The notes beneath the pieces were generated by a model. That model was not told the origin of the DNA and made no database searches. It worked only from the letters and a program-made list of their open reading frames with translations. A stretch of 45,769 bases of DNA. Origin: Crocosphaera sp. GTDB taxonomy: Bacteria; Cyanobacteriota; Cyanobacteriia; Cyanobacteriales; Microcystaceae. Shown piece by piece: positions 17,823-27,287 of this stretch; the first letter of the stretch is position 1; each line of letters opens with the position of its first letter. A program made the position numbers and the translations under genes. Location: NCBI GenBank assembly GCA_030065205.1, contig JASJDN010000016.1, positions 1 through 45,769 of the forward strand. Direction: 5' to 3'.

Positions 17823-19115
17823 ATGTCTTTCTTATTATTTGATAAACAATTAATGAGTGCTTTTTTTTTGGTTAGATTATTCTTGACGATGAATCCTGCT
17901 GTTATGGCTGAAGAATTATTTTCTGATGCTCACAACCTTCCTTGGAATGTAGCCAATCAAAACAACGGACTTATTAACAAATCATCTCTTGATAAAAATC
18001 TAGAAATGATTGATCAGATTGATAATATACAACTTAAAGTTAAGTTATTAAATGATTTATCTTTGTCCTATTATAAAATTGGAGAAGTTGAACAAGCCAA
18101 GGAAATTTTAGCACAATCTTTATCCTTTGCTGAAAATTTTGATGAACAAGAATTAAAAATAACCGCAATTATTGAAATAGCTAATTATTATTATAAAATT
18201 GGACAAAACAAACAAGCTTTAAATGTATTGGATCAAGCGATACCATTCATTAATACTTTAGATAATAAATTAATCCAAGGACAATTATTATTAAATGCTG
18301 CTTTTCAATACGAAACAATGCAACAAGAAAAAAAAGCAGCATTATTTTTATCTCAAAGCCAAACTTTAACCGCAAAAGCATCTCAACCCTCCCCAGAATT
18401 TCCCTTTAAAGAAACCCCTAGTCAATTTAAAATGGGAGTAACAGGGAATGTTGCCTCTTTTAGAGATACGACTGGATTTTTAGGGGTTGATATTGATTAT
18501 GGCAAACAATGGACAAAACAAGATATTCGGTTTGATGGGAATCTTTACTTTGGTTATGATAGCAGTCGTTCGGTTAATAACTATCGACCAGGGGGTTTAA
18601 TGACGGCTGTTTATCGTCGTCATTTTGATGAAGATTGGAATTTTTTTGTTGACTTTTTTAGTAGTGTTAATGAAGACTTATATTCTGCTAGAAATGATGA
18701 CGAAGATTTAACCATCATTACGGGTTTATGGTTGGGTGCAGGGTTAAATCTTTGGCGTGGTAAATCTAACAATGAGTTTCTAGATTTTCAGTTAGGTGTG
18801 GGACCTCGTTATGAATATGATTATGTTAATTTTAAACAAAGAAAGAACGAAGCCAGTCCCACTTTAGGGATTATTTTTTTAGGTCGTGGTTTTTCGGTAG
18901 GTAAGGCTAAAATTAATCACACCTTTGCCTTTTTACCGGCCTTAGATGAATTAGATGACTTGGTATTAACCTCTAATACGGAACTGTCTTATCCCATAAC
19001 GGAAAGATGGTCATTTGTTAGTCGTTTATTTTTGCGTCATCGCAGTGACAAAGTATTAGAAGAAAATCCTGATCTAAATATGTTTTTTAGTACAGGATTA
19101 GAATATTCTTTTTAA
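17823..19115 (+). CDS. TPR + DUF481 outer-membrane beta-barrel protein
   Basis: A 430-residue exported protein. The N-terminus has a hydrophobic signal (about 11-29) with a likely cleavage after AVMA. Residues ~55-170 hold three TPR-like helix pairs (LLNDLSLSYYKIGEVEQAKEIL; IIEIANYYYKIGQNKQALNVL). Residues ~195-430 are alternating amphipathic strands of a DUF481/YdiY-like barrel, and the last residue is Phe, as expected for BAM insertion. The E. coli YdiY family is described as acid- or salt-inducible. The gene is followed by an MscS-type channel on the same strand, so an envelope stress context is possible. Confidence 0.7.
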   Translation: MSFLLFDKQLMSAFFLVRLFLTMNPAVMAEELFSDAHNLPWNVANQNNGLINKSSLDKNLEMIDQIDNIQLKVKLLNDLSLSYYKIGEVEQAKEILAQSLSFAENFDEQELKITAIIEIANYYYKIGQNKQALNVLDQAIPFINTLDNKLIQGQLLLNAAFQYETMQQEKKAALFLSQSQTLTAKASQPSPEFPFKETPSQFKMGVTGNVASFRDTTGFLGVDIDYGKQWTKQDIRFDGNLYFGYDSSRSVNNYRPGGLMTAVYRRHFDEDWNFFVDFFSSVNEDLYSARNDDEDLTIITGLWLGAGLNLWRGKSNNEFLDFQLGVGPRYEYDYVNFKQRKNEASPTLGIIFLGRGFSVGKAKINHTFAFLPALDELDDLVLTSNTELSYPITERWSFVSRLFLRHRSDKVLEENPDLNMFFSTGLEYSF

Positions 19116-19157
19116 CAGTCATCAGTCATCATTTATCAATTATCAGTTATCAGTTCT
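19116..19157. repeat. Heptad tandem repeat (STRR-like)
   Basis: Six consecutive 7-mers of the form CAGTCAT / CATTTAT / CAATTAT / CAGTTAT begin directly after the stop codon of the DUF481 gene. Short tandem heptamers are a known feature of cyanobacterial intergenic DNA. Confidence 0.8.
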
Positions 19158-19256
19158 TTTGTCAACTCTTCATGTATTTACCGATTTTAACTATTACCTT
19201 TAATCAGAGTATAAAATTCATCCTCTTGTTAAAATAAGAAAACCATAAAAATTATT

Positions 19257-21335
19257 ATGAAAAATCTAAAATTAGCAAAAATTGATGCTCAAGCAATCAA
19301 AAAATTGCGATTACCTATCTCTAGATTAATTATCATTTTTATTTTAAGTTTAACCTTAACTTTAACTTGGACAACAGAAAGTTTTGGACAACTTAGCCTA
19401 TTTTCTCCTTCCAACAATAGTCCCGACAGTAAAACACCTCCTTGGGATCTCAATAAAGCCTATACCTGTGGAAGATATTGGTGTAGTGATGTTTATATTC
19501 ATGATGATTCTCGTAATATTCAAACCGAATTGCTCACCCCTGAGCTAACTTTAGCTATTTTAAAAGACATTAATCAATCTAATTCTGAAGTTAGCCAATT
19601 AATAGAAAAACGCTCTAAAGTAATTGAACAGGTTTTTAACAGAATTGTTAAAAATATTATTCGCAATCAACCGAATTCTGAAAAAATTGAGGTTACAGAT
19701 TGGAAATTCTGGATACCTAGCGCAGTTAAAAATTTATGGAAATCTACCACTGTTAAACCCCTTCATCCTTGGACACCAACTATTAAAATTGGCATCAAAA
19801 ATAATCACACCGTTGTTTATATTCCAGACGAATTTGATTTAGGAATTGCCTCACAATCAATTATTACCGTAACAGCAATAGATGCCAGAGCGAATGGAAC
19901 AACGGTTGAAAATTTAGCAAGAATTTGGCAAAATAATATTAGACTCTCCTTTAGTAATGCTTTTTGGGGATATGAATTTGATTATCGGCATCCTCAACGG
20001 AGATTGATTCTTTCTCTTATCATTCTAGGGATGACATTGCTCTTGATCATTTTACTAGAATTGATTAGAAACTTTTTGAGAAAATGCGATAATAAACTTA
20101 GAAAAAAACTTAAAGATTTAACAGAATCTATTACGTTAAATCCTGAAGCAGCTACTTCTAGTAATTTGAATGATAAACAGGATAATCCTAATGCAAAAGA
20201 CAACAATAATCTATCTCTAAACTCCGATATAAAAAAAGTCAAAGCACCACTCTTTTTGACTAAAAGTTTTAAAACAATCAAAAAAATCATCAAAAAAAAT
20301 AAATGGTTTTATGCTCGCTTGTTTCGTTCAAAACAAAAAATAATCTTACAACAGCAAAATATAATTAAACAGCAAAGAAATTTCTTTCAGTTATTACTGA
20401 GACTTTCTTTTATTTTTCAGGTATTCAGTTTACTTGCTAGTTTAATTATTATTACTTTGATCTTTCGTAACAGCCGTTTCTTATCAGTTTATTTTCTCAG
20501 AGAGAGTCTCAACTTAATGTTTTTGTGGATAGGATTAATTATTCTCGATAAAATTACCGATTTTATTATCGATTATTATCTTCATCGTTGGGCAAATCAA
20601 GCGCAAGTCATTAATCCGACTTCTAATCGTTATACACTTAGAATTAATACTTATTCAATCGTACTTAAACAAGCCACCAGTTTTACCCTATTTATTTTAG
20701 GTATTTATGGCAGTGTGTGGCTCATTGGGCTTAATCTTTCCGTTTTAGCAGGTGCCGGAGTTTTAACCCTGGCTCTTGCTTTTTTGTCCCGTAACCTATT
20801 AGAAGATATGCTTAATGGGGTACTTATTTTATGTAGTGATCGTTATGCTATTGGGGATGTTATTGATGTGGGTGGAGGGATGGCAGGTTTAGTAGAAAAT
20901 ATTAATTTATTTGTTACTTCTCTACGTAATCTTGATGGACAAGTGATCGCTATTCCTAATAGTAGGATTAACACCGTAATTAATAATACCAAGGAATGGT
21001 CAAGGGTGAACTTTACCATCAAAATTGCTTGGAATGAAGACATTAAAAAAGCTATTTCTGTCATGACTCAAGTGGCTAATCAAATGCAAAAGGAACCAGA
21101 ATGGGGCAGCAAAATTCTCGACCCGATGGAGGTATTAGGGGTGGATGATGTATCTCATGAAGGGATTTTGATTCATGTTTTAATTAGAACCCAACCCAGT
21201 GAACATTGGGGAATTGGCCGAGAATTTCGATTCAGGGTTAAACAAGCTTTTGATGAAATGGGTATTTCTTTGGGTATTCCCCATCATAAAATTTCTGTAC
21301 TTAATTCACCTAATAATGATGATCAATCTTTATAG
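19257..21335 (+). CDS. Large mechanosensitive ion channel, MscS family
   Basis: A 692-residue protein. A hydrophobic signal/anchor lies near residues 22-45. A periplasmic domain (about 55-235) is followed by a helix (about 248-270), a lysine-rich cytoplasmic linker and further helices (about 380-410, 420-445, 465-490). The MscS pore and beta domain come last: NLSVLAGAGVLTLALAF, then RNLLEDMLNGVLIL, IGDVIDVGG and the IPNSRI segment near 560-580. MscS channels release solutes on hypo-osmotic shock. The extended N-terminus resembles the larger, multi-domain members rather than E. coli MscS. It lies downstream of an envelope barrel gene. Confidence 0.88.
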   Translation: MKNLKLAKIDAQAIKKLRLPISRLIIIFILSLTLTLTWTTESFGQLSLFSPSNNSPDSKTPPWDLNKAYTCGRYWCSDVYIHDDSRNIQTELLTPELTLAILKDINQSNSEVSQLIEKRSKVIEQVFNRIVKNIIRNQPNSEKIEVTDWKFWIPSAVKNLWKSTTVKPLHPWTPTIKIGIKNNHTVVYIPDEFDLGIASQSIITVTAIDARANGTTVENLARIWQNNIRLSFSNAFWGYEFDYRHPQRRLILSLIILGMTLLLIILLELIRNFLRKCDNKLRKKLKDLTESITLNPEAATSSNLNDKQDNPNAKDNNNLSLNSDIKKVKAPLFLTKSFKTIKKIIKKNKWFYARLFRSKQKIILQQQNIIKQQRNFFQLLLRLSFIFQVFSLLASLIIITLIFRNSRFLSVYFLRESLNLMFLWIGLIILDKITDFIIDYYLHRWANQAQVINPTSNRYTLRINTYSIVLKQATSFTLFILGIYGSVWLIGLNLSVLAGAGVLTLALAFLSRNLLEDMLNGVLILCSDRYAIGDVIDVGGGMAGLVENINLFVTSLRNLDGQVIAIPNSRINTVINNTKEWSRVNFTIKIAWNEDIKKAISVMTQVANQMQKEPEWGSKILDPMEVLGVDDVSHEGILIHVLIRTQPSEHWGIGREFRFRVKQAFDEMGISLGIPHHKISVLNSPNNDDQSL

Positions 21336-21392
21336 TTTCACTCAATGAGTAGATAAGATTATGTCGAAACCATTAAAATTACTGTATTTATT

Positions 21393-21737
21393 TTGATAAT
21401 CCAAAGAGAAGGTTTAGTCAACAAAAATACTTGGGAGTCGAGCCAACTAAGTAGTACAAGTAATAAGCAACAAATTGTAACTTATACAATCAATAATTCT
21501 ACAGATACGAATGATCCTATTGTAATTCCCATTCCTGATTCTTCTTCGGTAGATAACCTTGATGATCCATTAATTGGTGATGGGATTGAGAATTTAGTTT
21601 TTCTAGGAGTATTCATGGTGATTAATTGCCTTATTTTAGCTATTGGAATGCTAAATGGACAAATTGCTTATGCGTTAATAGGAACATCTTTGATGACGGT
21701 ATTTTTTATGGTCTTGTTCTTTTTTGTTTTATCTTAA
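21393..21737 (+). CDS. Small two-helix membrane protein, unknown
   Basis: About 114 residues from a TTG at 21393. The first ~65 residues are polar and rich in Ser/Thr/Asn/Asp. Two membrane helices follow (about 66-88 and 92-113), ending in a phenylalanine-rich segment. No family recognised. An ATG at 21361 opens a different frame that stops at 21394-21396, so the true N-terminus may have been displaced by a frameshift there. It lies 57 bases downstream of the MscS gene, with which it may be co-transcribed. Confidence 0.5.
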   Translation: MIIQREGLVNKNTWESSQLSSTSNKQQIVTYTINNSTDTNDPIVIPIPDSSSVDNLDDPLIGDGIENLVFLGVFMVINCLILAIGMLNGQIAYALIGTSLMTVFFMVLFFFVLS

Positions 21738-21830
21738 AATTAATGGAAAATCCTTTACAATACATTCGTCAACTAGAAACGTAGAAACGAGTCGCACTCG
21801 CCAACAGTATCTTCGCTAGTTTTCCCCCAA

Positions 21831-23639
21831 CTAGCTTACTGATTCAGCTAATTCGTGAATTTGTTTTAAATAATTAGCACGATCACTAGAATCAGGGTGA
21901 GCATAATTCAGGTTTTTAAAAAGACCCGTTAAGCGGGTAAAATAGTCGCGGGCAGCTTGTTTATCTGGAAATTTGTATTGACGATTAACCAGATCATAAA
22001 CTAGGCCAAAGGTTTCTTTTTGTCGTTCTAGGGGCGCACTAGCATCCACATCATCGAAAGCATCTTGCTGTAGGTAAACCATATCCAAAAACAAAGCTTT
22101 CTGAGAGGTGATAAAGTCATCGAGGGTGACTCCTTCCTCTCCTGTAACCTGCATCATTTGCTCAATACTATTCCCTGCGTTAAGCAAAGCAATCATTTCT
22201 TCAACCCGTTGTACCCAACCAGGGGCAACATTTTTCTCGAACCAGGGAGCGAGTTGCTTGAGATAGCGTGACCAAGAGATGAGAATATCAACCGCCGGAT
22301 AAAAACGCTTATAAGCCCTTTCTGCACTTAATCCCAGGAAATCTTTAACCGTGCTTAAGGTGGATTGAGTAACGGGTTCTTCAAAGTTACCCCCTGCCGG
22401 AGAAACTGTCCCAATCATGGTCAGACTACCGATGCTACCATCGTTGGTGCGAATAATGCCGGCCCGTTCATAGACTCCTTTGATGGAGGAATCTAAATAA
22501 GCAGGAAAGGCCTCTTCCCCTGGTATTTCTTCCAGTCGTCCTGATGTTTCGCGCATGGCTTGGGCCCAACGAGAGGTAGAATCAGCAATTAGCAGTATAT
22601 CGTAACCCATCTGACGATAGTATTCCCCCAAAGTAATGCCAGTATAAATAGACGCTTCACGAGCAGCGACAGGCATTGAGGAAGTATTACAGATAATAAT
22701 GGTTCGATCCATCAAAGACCCCCCCGTTTTGGGATCTTTCATTTTCGGGAATTCGGTGATGGTTTCCACTACTTCCCCGGCCCGTTCCCCACAAGCTACC
22801 ACAATGACGATATCGACTGCTGAAAAACGGGAAATCATGCTTTGTAGTACCGTCTTCCCTGCGCCAAAGGGGCCGGGAATACAACCGGTTCCCCCACGGG
22901 CAATGGGTAGAAAGGTGTCAATGATCCTCTGGGTCGTAATCATGGGTTCTTGGGGATAAAGCCGCTCCGAGAATCGTTTTTCCAATAATTGTTGGGGGAG
23001 AGGACGACGGACTGGCCATTGCTGTGTTAAGGTTAGGCTGCGTTCTTTGCCGTTTTGATCCTTGATCCGAGCAATGGGAGTTTCAATGGTAAAACTTCCT
23101 TGTTGAATCCAATCAACGGTGACTTCTGTGGGTTCATCGAAAGGAATCATGATTTTGTGGGTAAAGCGACCTTCCGCCACTGTCCCGATCACATCTCCGG
23201 CTTTGAGGCGATCGCCTATCTTAACCGTCGGCACAAAAGACCATTTTTGTTGAGCATTTAAGGCTGAGGCATAAACGCCACGGGGGAGAAAAGTCCCGTA
23301 ATCTGCGGCCAGTTCTGAGAGGGGGTTTTGCAGTCCATCGTAAACTTGAGTGAGTAAACCGGGTCCAAGGGTGACAGACAGTAGTTCTCCCGACTGTTCT
23401 ACTGGATCACCAATGCCAATGCCTCGGGTACTTTCATACACTTGAGCATCTGCTTCTTTTCCTCGTACCCGCAATACTTCGGCTTTTAGTTTCTCAGCAC
23501 GACCTTCTGTTTGCCGTTGGGGACAGATATAAACGACTTCATTTTTAATCAGGGGTTTTCCCTGAGTCTCTGCCATTTTAATAGTTACTAGGTCTTCTTG
23601 AACAGCAACGACTCGTGCTGGATTGAATGTTTCTGGCAT
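21831..23639 (-). CDS. atpA: V/A-type ATPase subunit A (catalytic)
   Basis: A 602-residue catalytic subunit of a rotary V/A-type ATPase. An N-terminal barrel (about 1-75) is followed by the non-homologous region unique to V/A A subunits (about 110-190, with GVYASALN). The P-loop GPFGAGKT is at 256-263, the catalytic Glu in CGERAGE (Glu285) and the Walker B region in YDILLIADSTSRWAQA. Its length excludes F-type beta. It is the last gene of the eight-gene operon; chlamydial-type operons place it just before B, so the order here is permuted. It contains a HIP1 octamer (23208-23215). Confidence 0.96.
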   Translation of the reverse strand: MPETFNPARVVAVQEDLVTIKMAETQGKPLIKNEVVYICPQRQTEGRAEKLKAEVLRVRGKEADAQVYESTRGIGIGDPVEQSGELLSVTLGPGLLTQVYDGLQNPLSELAADYGTFLPRGVYASALNAQQKWSFVPTVKIGDRLKAGDVIGTVAEGRFTHKIMIPFDEPTEVTVDWIQQGSFTIETPIARIKDQNGKERSLTLTQQWPVRRPLPQQLLEKRFSERLYPQEPMITTQRIIDTFLPIARGGTGCIPGPFGAGKTVLQSMISRFSAVDIVIVVACGERAGEVVETITEFPKMKDPKTGGSLMDRTIIICNTSSMPVAAREASIYTGITLGEYYRQMGYDILLIADSTSRWAQAMRETSGRLEEIPGEEAFPAYLDSSIKGVYERAGIIRTNDGSIGSLTMIGTVSPAGGNFEEPVTQSTLSTVKDFLGLSAERAYKRFYPAVDILISWSRYLKQLAPWFEKNVAPGWVQRVEEMIALLNAGNSIEQMMQVTGEEGVTLDDFITSQKALFLDMVYLQQDAFDDVDASAPLERQKETFGLVYDLVNRQYKFPDKQAARDYFTRLTGLFKNLNYAHPDSSDRANYLKQIHELAESVS

Positions 23640-23676
23640 AATAATTACTTTCTATTACAACTATTAATCAGATAAT

Positions 23677-24351
23677 TTAAGCAAATACATCGGTAAACTT
23701 TTCAATACCTTCATCCACCAATTCCCCAAACCGCTTAACTGCCACCTCACCGTCATAACGAGTCCAGCGATCCACCAAACTCCAACGCATCAGGTAAATG
23801 ACCACTGCCTCAAAATCGAAGTAATGTCCGGCACCCAGGCGATCAAGCATTTTCCAGTTGAGTTCAAATTGTAAGCGTTCGAGGGCCACTGAATCATTGG
23901 ACTTCAGGAGTCGATTGGCTTCCAACACCCAAGGAAACATCCCCTCTAAGCCGAATCCTGCCTCAGTCCAGTTCTGTTCGATACAGTTAACCCAACGCCC
24001 AACTCCCCAAGGCTGACCAATCGAAGGCGAAGTTTCCCCCCGATGACGACGACGCAAAGCCACAAGGATCGTCCGTAAGTCCAGGCGAAAGGTAATAATT
24101 CCTTGTAAGGTAGGGTTGTGGAGTTCAGCCAACAAGCGGTTAGCCTCAGTAACAAACTGGCTATCGGTTCGTTCCTTTGGCTGTTGAGACCAAGCAATCA
24201 AGTTCGCAATTCGGTTGAGTCGTTCTGTATCTTTAGCATCTAATAGTTTCAAGCGATTTTCTAGCTTCAGGCGGGATAGGGGAGTCTGGGTCGAGCCAAA
24301 TAGCTGACCGAGAGGAGGCAAACTAGACATGAGGGTGACATATTTAGTCAT
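23677..24351 (-). CDS. V-type ATPase subunit C-like protein (DUF2764)
   Basis: A 224-residue mainly helical protein. The N-terminus (YVTLMSSLPPLGQLFG) matches the YYLVASLP-type opening of DUF2764 proteins. In Chlamydia and Bacteroidetes these occupy the place of subunit C, the socket joining the central stalk to the membrane ring. It lies between E and A exactly as in those operons. The TAATG junction with E (one shared base) implies translational coupling. The assignment to C function is by position and family. Confidence 0.75.
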   Translation of the reverse strand: MTKYVTLMSSLPPLGQLFGSTQTPLSRLKLENRLKLLDAKDTERLNRIANLIAWSQQPKERTDSQFVTEANRLLAELHNPTLQGIITFRLDLRTILVALRRRHRGETSPSIGQPWGVGRWVNCIEQNWTEAGFGLEGMFPWVLEANRLLKSNDSVALERLQFELNWKMLDRLGAGHYFDFEAVVIYLMRWSLVDRWTRYDGEVAVKRFGELVDEGIEKFTDVFA

Positions 24352-25043
24352 TATTTGACAATCCCTTCGAGAAGTGCGCGAAAACGGGGCTGGAGATGTT
24401 CAAGAATTACTTCAGAAATAGCAGCATCAGTGAGTTCTAGTACCACTTCTTGCTCGATTAAGCGCAGTTTTAATCCTCCTTTATTGTCCTTGCTAATACC
24501 AAAACTTACGCCCTCCCGCAGCATATCTTGAGTGATCAGGCGGATAAAATGGGTGAGTATTCCCTGTTCAAGTTCTTCAGGGTTGCGACTTAGTTCTTCG
24601 AGCCCTTCAACCTTACGGGGTAGCAGCACTTCCACCTGCTTAGCTTCAGCGACAGTCTCTTTGACCGAACCAACAACTTCTAGGATCAGCTTTTGCAGCA
24701 GTTCTGGCTTCTCGGTTTCATCACCGACTAAACGTTGCACTTCCCCCGTAAATCTTTGGGTCAATTGGCTTTTAAGTGCCAAACGCGTGTCGCGGAAAGC
24801 GACCTCTAAGGCCTGCTGGGCTGCTCGTTCCAAGTTTTGGGACTCTTCCCTAGCTTGCTGGACGATCTGCTCAGCTTGCTTCTGGGCTTGTTCGATAATA
24901 GAATCAGCCCGCTCTTCCGCCTCTTTGACGATCTGCTCAGCTTGGGTACGACCACTATTAACCCCTTCATTGCGTAAGCGATCAATCAAGGCCTCTACAC
25001 CAGAGGCCACCTGGGCTGCATTGGATATTTTCTTTTTTACCAC
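24351..25043 (-). CDS. atpE: V/A-type ATPase subunit E (peripheral stalk)
   Basis: A 230-residue subunit with a long Gln/Glu/Ala-rich N-terminal helix (about 15-95; repeated EQAQKQAEQIVQQAREE-type heptads) and a C-terminal globular domain. It forms the stator stalk that holds the A/B head. The start is taken as GTG 25043 because AGGAGGAG lies 6-13 bases upstream. An upstream ATG at 25103 would overlap the K gene by 47 bases and add 20 residues unlike the family. No separate G/H subunit gene is seen in the operon. Confidence 0.85.
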   Translation of the reverse strand: MVKKKISNAAQVASGVEALIDRLRNEGVNSGRTQAEQIVKEAEERADSIIEQAQKQAEQIVQQAREESQNLERAAQQALEVAFRDTRLALKSQLTQRFTGEVQRLVGDETEKPELLQKLILEVVGSVKETVAEAKQVEVLLPRKVEGLEELSRNPEELEQGILTHFIRLITQDMLREGVSFGISKDNKGGLKLRLIEQEVVLELTDAAISEVILEHLQPRFRALLEGIVK

Positions 25044-25056
25044 GCTAATCTCCTCC
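25044..25056 (-). promoter_or_regulatory. Strong ribosome-binding site fixing the atpE GTG start
   Basis: Read on the minus strand, the 13-base gap between the atpK stop and GTG contains AGGAGGAG with suitable spacing to GTG 25043. This decides against the longer ATG reading inside atpK. Confidence 0.75.
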
Positions 25057-25506
25057 TTATTGGGGTATTCCCTGACCCAATACCAGGGCAAACACCAGGG
25101 CAAACACGGCGAAGCCCTCTACAATAGCGGCCGGGGCTAGTGCTAGACCAAAGATTTCCGGTTTTCCCTTAGCGGCGGCGATCGCCGAGGCACAGGCTAA
25201 ACCTTGGTAAACGGCACTCAAGAGAAACGCTAAGCCGGCTCCCAGTCCGATTCCAAAGAGTCCACCGGCGGCTTCGGCTGTGATAGTAGGGCGATTAAGG
25301 GCAAACATAACCACAATGCCATAAATAGACATGGAAGAGGGGAGAGCCGACAGCCCCACAAAGCGACCATAGCCGCCCTTGAGTTCTACCATAGCACCAA
25401 TGGCAGCCTGTCCAGCAATGGTACAGCCAATGGCACTGCCGATGGCTGCTAAACCAACGGCAGAGTATAGCCCGAACCATCCCAATAGAATTACAAAATC
25501 ATTCAT
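25057..25506 (-). CDS. atpK: V/A-type ATPase subunit K (membrane rotor ring, double hairpin)
   Basis: A 149-residue proteolipid with four membrane helices (two hairpins), as in Enterococcus NtpK. The ion-binding carboxylate is Glu130 in AIVEGFAVFALV. The first hairpin has no carboxylate, so the ring would carry one site per four helices. Against the Na+ ligands of NtpK, Tyr62, Gln101 and Glu130 are kept, Thr64 is replaced by Ser58 and Gln65 by Met59. Its ATG overlaps the stop of subunit I (ATGA). It contains a HIP1 octamer (25178-25185). Confidence 0.93.
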   Translation of the reverse strand: MNDFVILLGWFGLYSAVGLAAIGSAIGCTIAGQAAIGAMVELKGGYGRFVGLSALPSSMSIYGIVVMFALNRPTITAEAAGGLFGIGLGAGLAFLLSAVYQGLACASAIAAAKGKPEIFGLALAPAAIVEGFAVFALVFALVLGQGIPQ

Positions 25507-27287
25507 GAAGTATGCTCCTTCTTGATAAAGGCATGAAATGGGTATCCTTCTTCGGAAAGACCCCAGTTAAAAAACTCAATCACATTCAGACGGACACCAT
25601 GGACAAAACAGGCCAAGATCCCCATACCCAAAGTTATGGAATGGCCGATTAAAAGAATGAGAAAGCTCAGCAATATATCTATCCCTAGCCCTGCCATCGA
25701 CTCATGAACCTGAGCAGCCAATTGGTTAAAAGTGAGTGCCAGGGAAGCAGTGGCAAGTCCCAGGGCGAACAGCCGCAGATAACTCAAGATGTCACCGAAG
25801 AGCTTCGTGATTCCCGTCAAGGCACCCAATCCAGACACCAGTCGCAAGGGAAAATTTTGGCGACTGCCGAGAAAGGCCCCTAAGAAGACTACAAAGAACC
25901 CGCCTGCTAACAGACCAATTGCCAAGTCCTGCGAGTTCAAGATGAACCAAGCAAAGCCGCCTAAGATGACCGCCATCCAGCCTAGCGGCTTAGCTTTGCC
26001 CGAAAACCCGACGGCATGATAGGCAGCCGCAGCGTTGGCAAAAGCCAGATGCAGACACCCAATGGCGATGGAAAGCTTCATCATGGCATTGAAATTTTGG
26101 AGATTCAGCACTTTTAGGTTAGCCAGTAATGACCCCTCTGGGGGTTCAACGCCAAAATAACTCCCCACCATCACCCCGTAGATTACCGATGCAGTCAGAA
26201 TCACCACGGCATAGATGCGAGTGCTTCTGCCACTGTCACTTTGTCCCATCCGCTTCCAAAAATACAGCAATCCTGCCCAAAGCAGCAGGGCATAGCCGGT
26301 GTCGGCCAAAATCATCGCAAAAAACAGGGCAAAGGAAAAGAAGACAGTGGTTGAGGGGTCCCAAGTCCGATAACCGGGGGTTTCGTAAAAGGTGACTAGG
26401 GCTTCTCCTCCCTTGAAGGCCGGTGGATTTTCCATCAGCGTCGGTGGCGTTTCATCTGGTTTGGGAGGTTCGGCAAGGAATGCCAGTCCCTGCTGCTCAG
26501 CAAAGAGGTCTAGTTGCTTTAAGTTTCGCTTGGGCATCCAGCCCTGAACCATAAAGATCCCGTCTTCTTCTTTGGTTTGTGCGCTTGCCTCTTGCAAAAC
26601 TGTCTGATCTTCGGCACGAGCTAAATTTTTAGATAACAAGAAAATCCAGCGACTGAGGGCTTCTTGCTCTGCCCGAATTTCATCTAGCTCGATTTCTACC
26701 TCTTCCAACTGGCGTTGCAGTTCCTCTGGAGAAACGGAACCAGTCCGAGTGCGGGGGACAAGCAAGGCATCTGAGGGCGGTTCTTCTTGGGCGATGACCA
26801 CCAGATAGACATGGAGATTATCCTCTCCCACTATCTGCCAGGGAAATGCTTCTAGTTCCTGAATCTGTTTAGCTTTTGTATGGGGGACTTGGTAAAACCA
26901 GAGCCGATAGCCCCCCAGTTCCTTTAAATCTGGTAAAGTGAAGTTACCCCAAGGTTCCAGGTTCTTGAGTCGATTGCTGAGAAAAAGGCGTTTGTCTTCG
27001 GCCTCTCTCTGTTTCTGCTGGTTAGCCAGTGCCTCCTTCACAACCTGATCGAGATCGAACTTAGCCTCGTCATGCACTTGATGCCGCCGTCGCGGAACAT
27101 CCATAATATAGTGCAGGGCTTTTTGGGCATCTTCATAGCGATCGCTTGTCCCAAATTCCGTTTCTTTGGGAGGGGGTTGCAGGGGAATGAGGTGCATACA
27201 GCCCAATGTTTGCAAGCCTTCGAGTACCTGGGGCTTGTCAATGTCTAACCCAAAAACCGTCACTTTGTTTAAGGTGATAATACTCAT
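25503..27287 (-). CDS. atpI: V/A-type ATPase subunit I (a subunit, ion channel stator)
   Basis: A 594-residue subunit. The cytoplasmic N-terminal half (about 1-310) contains long helices. The membrane half (about 325-580) has seven to eight helices. The essential arginine that faces the rotor is in SYLRLFALGLA (Arg505), and a second, HGVRLNVIEF (Arg566), is in the last helix. Together with ring K it forms the ion path. ATGA overlaps join it to D upstream and K downstream, implying coupled translation. A HIP1 octamer lies at 27138-27145. Confidence 0.94.
   Translation of the reverse strand: MSIITLNKVTVFGLDIDKPQVLEGLQTLGCMHLIPLQPPPKETEFGTSDRYEDAQKALHYIMDVPRRRHQVHDEAKFDLDQVVKEALANQQKQREAEDKRLFLSNRLKNLEPWGNFTLPDLKELGGYRLWFYQVPHTKAKQIQELEAFPWQIVGEDNLHVYLVVIAQEEPPSDALLVPRTRTGSVSPEELQRQLEEVEIELDEIRAEQEALSRWIFLLSKNLARAEDQTVLQEASAQTKEEDGIFMVQGWMPKRNLKQLDLFAEQQGLAFLAEPPKPDETPPTLMENPPAFKGGEALVTFYETPGYRTWDPSTTVFFSFALFFAMILADTGYALLLWAGLLYFWKRMGQSDSGRSTRIYAVVILTASVIYGVMVGSYFGVEPPEGSLLANLKVLNLQNFNAMMKLSIAIGCLHLAFANAAAAYHAVGFSGKAKPLGWMAVILGGFAWFILNSQDLAIGLLAGGFFVVFLGAFLGSRQNFPLRLVSGLGALTGITKLFGDILSYLRLFALGLATASLALTFNQLAAQVHESMAGLGIDILLSFLILLIGHSITLGMGILACFVHGVRLNVIEFFNWGLSEEGYPFHAFIKKEHTS

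Noticed and set aside
21815-21835. GCTAGTT / AACTAGC hairpin at the end of atpA as an operon terminator
   Set aside because: It overlaps the stop codon and no T-run follows on the minus strand, so terminator function is not supported.
24351-25103. Longer atpE starting at ATG 25103
   Set aside because: It would overlap atpK by 47 bases and add residues unlike subunit E, while a strong AGGAGG sits before GTG 25043.
24532-25140. A 202-residue plus-strand frame opposite atpE
   Set aside because: It is Ser/Cys-rich and low in complexity, exactly antisense to the coiled-coil region of atpE and the end of atpK. It is a shadow of their codon bias.
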